Shown one piece after another: positions 58,790 to 64,000 of a stretch of DNA of 64,000 nucleotides. The translations under genes and the position numbers were made by a program. The DNA is from Glandiceps talaboti (Eukaryota > Hemichordata > Enteropneusta > Spengelidae): contig NC_135557.1 in assembly GCF_964340395.1 (NCBI RefSeq), positions 8,803,960 to 8,867,959 of the forward strand, in the 5' to 3' direction. The notes under the pieces are model-generated. The model saw only the letters and a list, made by a program, of their open reading frames with translations. It did not search any database and had not been told where the DNA came from. Each line of letters starts with the position of its first letter. The stretch's first letter is position 1.

Positions 58790-60747
58790 CTGTGCAAAAA
58801 AAAGAAATGTGGAAGACTTGAAGTGCTTTCTGCGACTTATTTTATAAGGATTGAAATATTCTAATATCCTACCAGTATCTTTTTGGAAAATGTAATCTAT
58901 TGCATATGGGCAATGGACATTTTTAATTTCATAATCACAATAAAGAATTATAAAAATAATTATCCGTTGAGGGCGCATTGTCTCTGAATATGGCGCCATC
59001 TACGACTCATCTGTATATGTATACTTCTTACTTAACACAATTCGTTATTCTCAGTTTGGAAATGTAAGGTAAGCAAAAACGTATTATAAATAGTAGTAGT
59101 CTGGCCTTTGTCTACTCGTTAACTTTAGTTTGAAGAATAGAGAAAGCCCAAATCTGGCAAAACAATCCTGTTTGTTACAATCCTGACATTTCAGATAGTC
59201 TTTCTCAATAGCTAAATTCGAGGACAGTAAGATGTTACTGAATTTGTCCAGATTACTTAATAATTAAACGAGTGATAACCCCTACCTGGTTTTTGGGCAT
59301 TCTCCTCACTCCATTCGATATAAGCTGTGTGATTCTCCCCTGTTAGCATTCTATTACATTCGCTAATGATAGCAGCATAAGGGTTTCTTATAAGCAGAAT
59401 GGCTGCAGGATATCTTTTCATCTGACCGTAACATTTTGTATGAGTTTTAACAACAATTACTCGGCCCGAATCCCATTCATCATATTCACCGAGAAAACCT
59501 GAAAGAATAGTAAGGGTTTTCTTCAGTATTGTATTCAAAACATTTGTACTGATACTAGTCTCGGTTACCCAGACTCTTACTGCTGGGGACTCTTCTATGA
59601 GACAACCAAGACGAGCCCCAATGGTGAGAGTCCGGGTAACTGAGAATATCCTTGTACTTATCAGGTAATTTCACTTGGGGAAAATGTCAGTACTAGATAT
59701 AGCAGAAAGCATCACTGCGTTCATTGCCAATGATCAAACATGTTAGATAGAATCATATTCAACCAAGTAGCGTCAATAAAAACTGAGATAGTAACCAATG
59801 TCCAATGAGTGTAAATAATAAACCACCTTGTGTAAATACAGCCAGATATGTACAATGAGCACTAAATTCAAATAACGAAGCTCACGTTTATTGCAGAGAA
59901 TAGTTGCGTCCACCAGTACCCACTACAGCTCTTACCAAACATGCTTCATCATTAAAACTAAACGCAGTTATGATTTACACTGTACAATCCGAGGACATTG
60001 GTTTTGATAAGTTAAGAGAGGAGAAACTAACACCAGTGTTGCATCACGTAGTAGATTATATACATGTAAATAGATGATAGCTGATTTCCAGTTCCAAGAT
60101 GCATTGCGCGGGACGATGTCGCATATGCTGTTACGTATTGGCTTGTTCTGGCTTTGCTTCATTTGAGATAGAAATTCTATTGTGAAATGATGGAAAGACA
60201 AGTAGCCCTCTTTAATTGTACATGGTTAGAACAAAGACTAAACTTCATTTTACAGGTAAACCAAGGGTATGGTCAGATGACAACCGGCCCTTGAGCATGT
60301 GCATACTGAATACATAGTGTTGGAGACGCGCGATGCATCTTGGAACCGGCAACAGATGTAATGTGGTGTAAGGTTAATCATATTATAGTAAATAAGATAA
60401 TGTAACCTCATAGTCTACAAAAATAGAACAGTGCCGGTCGTCACATACACTGAATCAAAACCACTTCTTCATTGCTGGATTTTGGAGCTTTGAATATATA
60501 TGGTGAGTTAACAAAGATAACTGCGTCATTTGAATGTAATTATCAACATATGCCACAATAATGCTAGTAGATTTTTCCTGTATTGGTTTTTCGAAACCAA
60601 TGTCGCAGTCATTGCTTTAGTTCTTCTTCGGCCTTAAAGAATCTAGTCTATTCATAAAGTACATTTCCATTCACACAAAACAAACAAACAAACAAACAAA
60701 CAAACAAACAAACAGTCTGTCAGTCAGTCAGTCAGTCAGTCAGTCAG

Positions 60748-60818
<71 letters not shown>

Positions 60819-61170
60819 GGAATAGTAAGATCTTTAAACACCGATCGAGTACATTTAACAATTGCCTGTCTACGTCATCAAAACTCATATAAAAAACATC
60901 AGTATATCTCCCCACGTGTCAGTGCAATTTTAAAAAATGATATAGATGTTGACGCAAAATAATGAAAACTAGTTGGAAAGTGAAATGTTACATTCTGTGA
61001 AATCTTACCTCCCTTGTAGAGTTCTGGATCTCTAAATATTGACCCTGTGTAAATACCACTGGATTTCTCTATTAGATGTCTAACCCATGTATTACCAGAA
61101 CCAGGTGCACTGACTAGTGCCACTGGAGGTAGTGAGTGTTCAGGTGCAAACTTGACGTCACATGGAGAAT
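58446..61170 (-). CDS. WSCD-family sulfotransferase (3' part, three exons)
   Basis: Three in-phase exons (61170-61009, 59498-59286, 58789-58446) encode about 239 residues ending at a TGA. They contain the PAPS-binding P-loop VALVSAPGSGNTWVRHLIE with GIYTGS after it, the KTH motif (VIVVKTHTK), the 3'-phosphate motif LLIRNPYAAIIS, and LLVVHYEDL near the C-terminus. Known family: WSCD proteins are Golgi type II membrane enzymes with two WSC domains and a sulfotransferase domain; the vertebrate members sulfate sialic acid. Only the catalytic part is here. The exon that should precede 61170 (phase 1 donor) was not found, so the N-terminus lies beyond what I can read or outside the window. The coordinates include introns. 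Confidence 0.9.
59286..59498 (-). CDS. WSCD-like exon with KTH and 3'-phosphate motifs
   Basis: The acceptor is CTATTCTTTCAG and the donor CCAG|GTAGGG, phase 1-1, 213 nt. It encodes GFLGEYDEWDSGRVIVVKTH, then YPAAILLIRNPYAAII and SECNR. Joined to the previous exon it reads ELYKG-GFLGE without a gap, as expected for the family, so nothing is missing between them. Confidence 0.93.
59559..59645. mobile_element. Hairpin MITE in the sulfotransferase intron
   Basis: An 87-bp imperfect inverted repeat: TCTCGGTTACCCAGACTCTT, ...CTGGGG and GAGCCCCAATGGTGAGAGTC, CGGGTAACTGAGA. It lies 60 bases upstream of the KTH exon. Confidence 0.75.
60680..60818. repeat. (AAAC), (AGTC), (AATC) microsatellite series
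   Basis: AAAC units, then AGTC from about 60716, then AATC to 60818. One base of the unit changes at each step. Confidence 0.95.
61009..61170 (-). CDS. WSCD-like exon with PAPS P-loop
   Basis: The acceptor is ATCTATGTAG and the donor GGGAG|GTAAGA, phase 1-1, 162 nt. It starts DSPCDVKFAPEHSLPP and then carries APGSGNTWVRHLIE, the 5'-phosphosulfate loop, followed by SSGIYTGS and FRDPELYKG, as in WSCD proteins. Confidence 0.93.
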
Positions 61171-61205
61171 CTACATAGATGAAGTTGGACAAGGTCAGTT
61201 ACGCT

Positions 61206-61258
61206 TGATTGTATCATAGACAATAGAGAGGTCCCTCTCTATTGTCTATGATTGTATT
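61206..61258. repeat. 36-bp palindrome flanked by direct repeats
   Basis: CATAGACAATAGAGAGG, then TC, then CCTCTCTATTGTCTATG is a perfect inverted repeat (17-bp arms) at about 61215-61250. It is flanked by ATTGTAT on both sides, like a target-site duplication. It sits just upstream of the P-loop exon. Confidence 0.8.
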
Positions 61259-61301
61259 CTATTAAAAATCATGATGACATCACACTGTGTGGTTGTACTT
61301 G

Positions 61302-61401
61302 TATGTATGTATGTATGTATGTATGTATGTATGTATGTATGTATGTATGTATGTATGTATGTATGTGTGTGTGTATATGTGTGTAAGTATGTGTGTGTGT
61401 G
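61302..61401. repeat. (ATGT)n and (GT)n microsatellite
   Basis: About 16 ATGT units, then GTGT/GTAT units. Confidence 0.95.
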
Positions 61402-61448
61402 TGTTTGTTTGTATCTGTATCTGAAATATTGAAGTGTCACCTACCTCC

Positions 61449-61628
61449 CAGAATATGCAGCTCTAGCAAAGAGCCTTGTTTTACCAGTATGAAATGCAAT
61501 GTCACAAGAAGGAATGATAACGCCACTATTGTATACATCGAGCACTTTATCCTCATATTGTTCGCTTATGAATATCGTCACAACATTTCCAACACACGTG
61601 ACTTCATACCAAATATGTAGTTCTGCTT
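61449..61628 (-). CDS. Exon-like open stretch, product unknown
   Basis: About 60 residues are open on the minus strand between a possible acceptor (TACTAAGCAG) and a possible donor (GGGAG|GTAGGT). Segments include HIWYEVTCVGNVVTIFISE and CDIAFHTGKTRLFARAAYSG. The other two minus frames are closed. The donor would be phase 2, which does not fit the phase 1 acceptor at 61170, so it is not a simple upstream exon of the sulfotransferase. It could be a terminal exon, since TAG follows in frame, or chance. Confidence 0.2.
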
Positions 61629-62124
61629 AGTACGTCGTCAGCTTGACGAAAACCTATCTGCAGATTGACCGCGCTGTGACTGGCGTCACAAGAGATATTG
61701 AATTGTGTACATTGAAGTCCACTGTGTCATCATATGAATTTCGTATTAAAGCCGTATGACAACATAAAATTAATGTGTAACGGTTACCACTCGCTCATCA
61801 TCAGCAAAAATCCTGAGATCAACATATTCCGCGAGTTCCTAAGCTATAGCTAAGCATCGGTATAGTATTAACATAGAAAGCACAGTCGATGTTTAAACTG
61901 TTGACGTCACATGTACAAACAGTCACGTGGAGCAGGGTGACCAACTTTATATGAGGCTTACGAGTAACAGCTGGTGATACCTTTTGTCAGAGAACTAGAA
62001 ATACAACAAATACTGTCTAACGCAATAACTCAATCACATCAACGCTATTCATACACTTTAAAAAAAATAATTTATGCTAAATATGGTGTGGTACTTTGAT
62101 AATTATAGTGCATTATGCAATGCG

Positions 62125-62410
62125 CAAGCCAAGTTGAACAAAAAAACATAGAATATATACACTTGTCTACGTCACTGGTTATGCTGTGTTCGAAATATGT
62201 GCCAAAATGTTCAAAATTACCATTACTTTCAAAGTTTGTTATTTGATATTACTGGCACTGGTATAATTATGTTATTCTCCAATATTTTTCTGCCGGATAC
62301 TCGTGACCTAAGGGTTCTCACTACTCGTCTAGTGACAAAGGCCCCTTAGGTCTCTCATATTTTCCTTTGGCTGAACGAAGAAAAAATATTGGGGAATAAC
62401 ATCTAAATAT
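62125..62410 (+). mobile_element. Repeat family C, copy 3
   Basis: CAAGCCAAGTTGAAC, CTACGTCACTGGTTATGCTG, TGTTCGAAATATG, ACTCGTGACCTAAGG, CACTACTCGTCTAGTGAC and ACGAAGAAAAAATATTGGGG match the copies at 22495 and 52384. Confidence 0.7.
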
Positions 62411-63323
62411 TTTAGGTCCATACTTTATACTACTGATCATTATCTTACTTCGCCCCCTTATGTAATTTTGCAATAATATCACATACCCTCCACCCCTTCC
62501 TTTTCTTTCAGTTACTTTCGTCCATATTTTTTAACCATATTGAACGCAACGTATCACGAAGTTTCTTGCTTCCAATGTCTTTTATTGTCCTATATCAATG
62601 TCTCCTCTTATCCATCTGTTTGATTCACGCTGTCAGCCTTCTCTTAGCCACACTTGTTCTAATATTAAAATTAGCCAATAGTTTCTTTAATCTTCTCTAT
62701 AAGTCAGCCATTTTGTGATAAATCTGATCCTCGTCTTTAATCCAATGTTCTCTGATCTAAGCTAAATCACACGTGTGCCGATTTGATTTGTTACTAAACG
62801 TATCAGCTACACTAAGGTGTGACACTTCCTTATTACGATGCAAGTAATATTGATAAATTATAATGATAAAAATATGGATGGCAACTCAGTGACCTTCAAG
62901 TTGACCTGTAATTAGTCATCATCTTTCATCTGATTGTTATTGAGACTTCAACATCATCACGAATTCCATTCATTAAATGCAAATATTATTCTCAGCATTA
63001 GTTCGGGACAGCTGCTTCGTGACTTTTACTCAATACCATATTTAAACAGTCAATATCGATTAGCAAAAGTCACGAATTCGACTTTTGTGCCATCCCTAAC
63101 TATCATTTTTTGACTTTGAGTACATACTGTTGTGCCTCCAGCACAGGATCAGGTGACTGCTAGAATCAATATTGGGCCTCAGTAATAATATTACATTTTG
63201 TTCTCGCTATCGACAAAAATGGCTGATGATTTTTTTTAATTTCTACTACACACGAAATTCATGTGTGCAAGTCATACTGTAGCTATTTGTGCGGCTACAT
63301 ATCAAATTATCTCCGAAAGCTAT

Positions 63324-63324
<1 letters not shown>
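62411..63324. other. Non-coding stretch, nothing recognised
   Basis: I searched it for WSC-domain exons on the minus strand and found none. No other feature is supported. Confidence 0.4.
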
Positions 63325-63368
<44 letters not shown>

Positions 63369-63552
63369 CCAACCAATCAATCAACCAACCAACCAACCAA
63401 TCCAGCAATCCGTCCGAACGTCTGTCCGTCATTCATTCATTCCTACCTTCCTTCCTTCATTTATTCATTCAATCCTTAATTCATTCCTTCTTTCCTTCAT
63501 TCATTTGTTCATTTGTGCGTCCGTCCGTTCATTCATTCATTCATTCATTTTA
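63325..63552. repeat. (AATC), (AACC), (TTCC/TTCA) microsatellite series
   Basis: AATC units at 63325-63370, AACC variants, then an imperfect CATT/CCTT/CGTC tract ending in pure CATT. Confidence 0.93.
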
Positions 63553-63679
63553 CGACTTTTAAAAATGTTTCACCTTTGTCGAGATGATGTTTCTAAACAA
63601 CTTTTGTTTTTACCTTTATTTCTTTTTAATATTTTTTACTCACTTTAAAAAAAAACTCGCATCTTACAGTGAATTTCAC

Positions 63680-63865
63680 AACACCGTGCAGCCCGTGCTG
63701 CATTTTCTGTTTGATACAACCATGCAGAAATTCAAAAAAGAAACTGCATATACCACACTTCAATAGCAAGATCGCAATTTGTGCTATATTTAGTCTAAAT
63801 GAAATAAACCCTTTTAAATTTATTGCAACTCCATGCAGACATTCGGGCGCCAATGTTTTTTTTTA
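63680..63865 (+). mobile_element. Repeat family F, copy 3
   Basis: CTGTTTGATACAACCATGCA, then AGCAAGATCGCAATTT, then GGGCGCCAATGTTTTTTT parallel 41495-41665. Opposite-strand frames here are repeat sequence. Confidence 0.6.
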
Positions 63866-64000
63866 GTATCGAACACCCGATGAAGGGTGCATAAAATGTT
63901 CTTTGCGGTGTTCATTGGATGTCTGTATGGTGTGGCATGTGTAGTTCATTTCACTTAGACAAAATGTAGTAACTGCATTCATTCAATCTTGCTATCTTAA

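Noticed and set aside
59968-60201. A 77-residue minus frame between sulfotransferase exons
   Set aside because: The flanking exons join directly with matching phase and continuous family similarity (ELYKG-GFLGE), so no exon is needed here, and the frame has no recognisable motif.

Overview
The window looks like invertebrate animal nuclear DNA: AT-rich, with short exons, GT-AG introns of 0.4-5.5 kb, and many tetranucleotide microsatellites and small interspersed repeats. The sushi/HYR/EGF/pentraxin-like/GCC2 gene and the WSCD-type sulfotransferase are typical of animals such as hemichordates, cephalochordates, echinoderms or lophotrochozoans. I cannot name the species.

Layout. Bases 1-25,600 show no gene I can support. 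They hold a LINE 3' tail, an exact 12 x 20-bp minisatellite, large microsatellites and several short transposon-like families. From 25,647 to 55,089 (+) there is one multi-exon gene. I reconstructed 24 coding exons whose splice phases all agree. Joined, they give 4,824 nt including the stop, or 1,607 residues. Order: signal peptide, sushi (divergent), HYR, sushi x2, HYR, sushi x2, unknown module 1, GCC2/GCC3 x2, pentraxin/LamG-like, EGF x2, thrombospondin type 1, sushi, unknown module 2, GCC2/GCC3, transmembrane helix and a short basic tail. It resembles the SVEP1 group but is predicted to be membrane-anchored. An exon at 33,310-33,436 with its own good start context and hydrophobic leader has the right donor phase to be an alternative first exon.

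From 61,170 down to 58,446 (-) are the last three coding exons of a WSCD-family (sialate O-sulfotransferase-like) gene. Its 5' part, expected to carry the membrane anchor and WSC domains, was not found in the window. The two genes converge tail to tail across about 3.4 kb.

Functional reading (inference): the large gene encodes a cell-surface adhesion or matrix-receptor protein, and the second a Golgi enzyme sulfating glycans. No pathway link between them is visible. Repeat families recur across the window and mostly sit in introns and intergenic DNA. The most novel points are the membrane-tethered architecture, the duplicated sushi/unknown-module/GCC2 cassette with a furin-like RQKR site in the second copy, and the possible alternative N-terminus.
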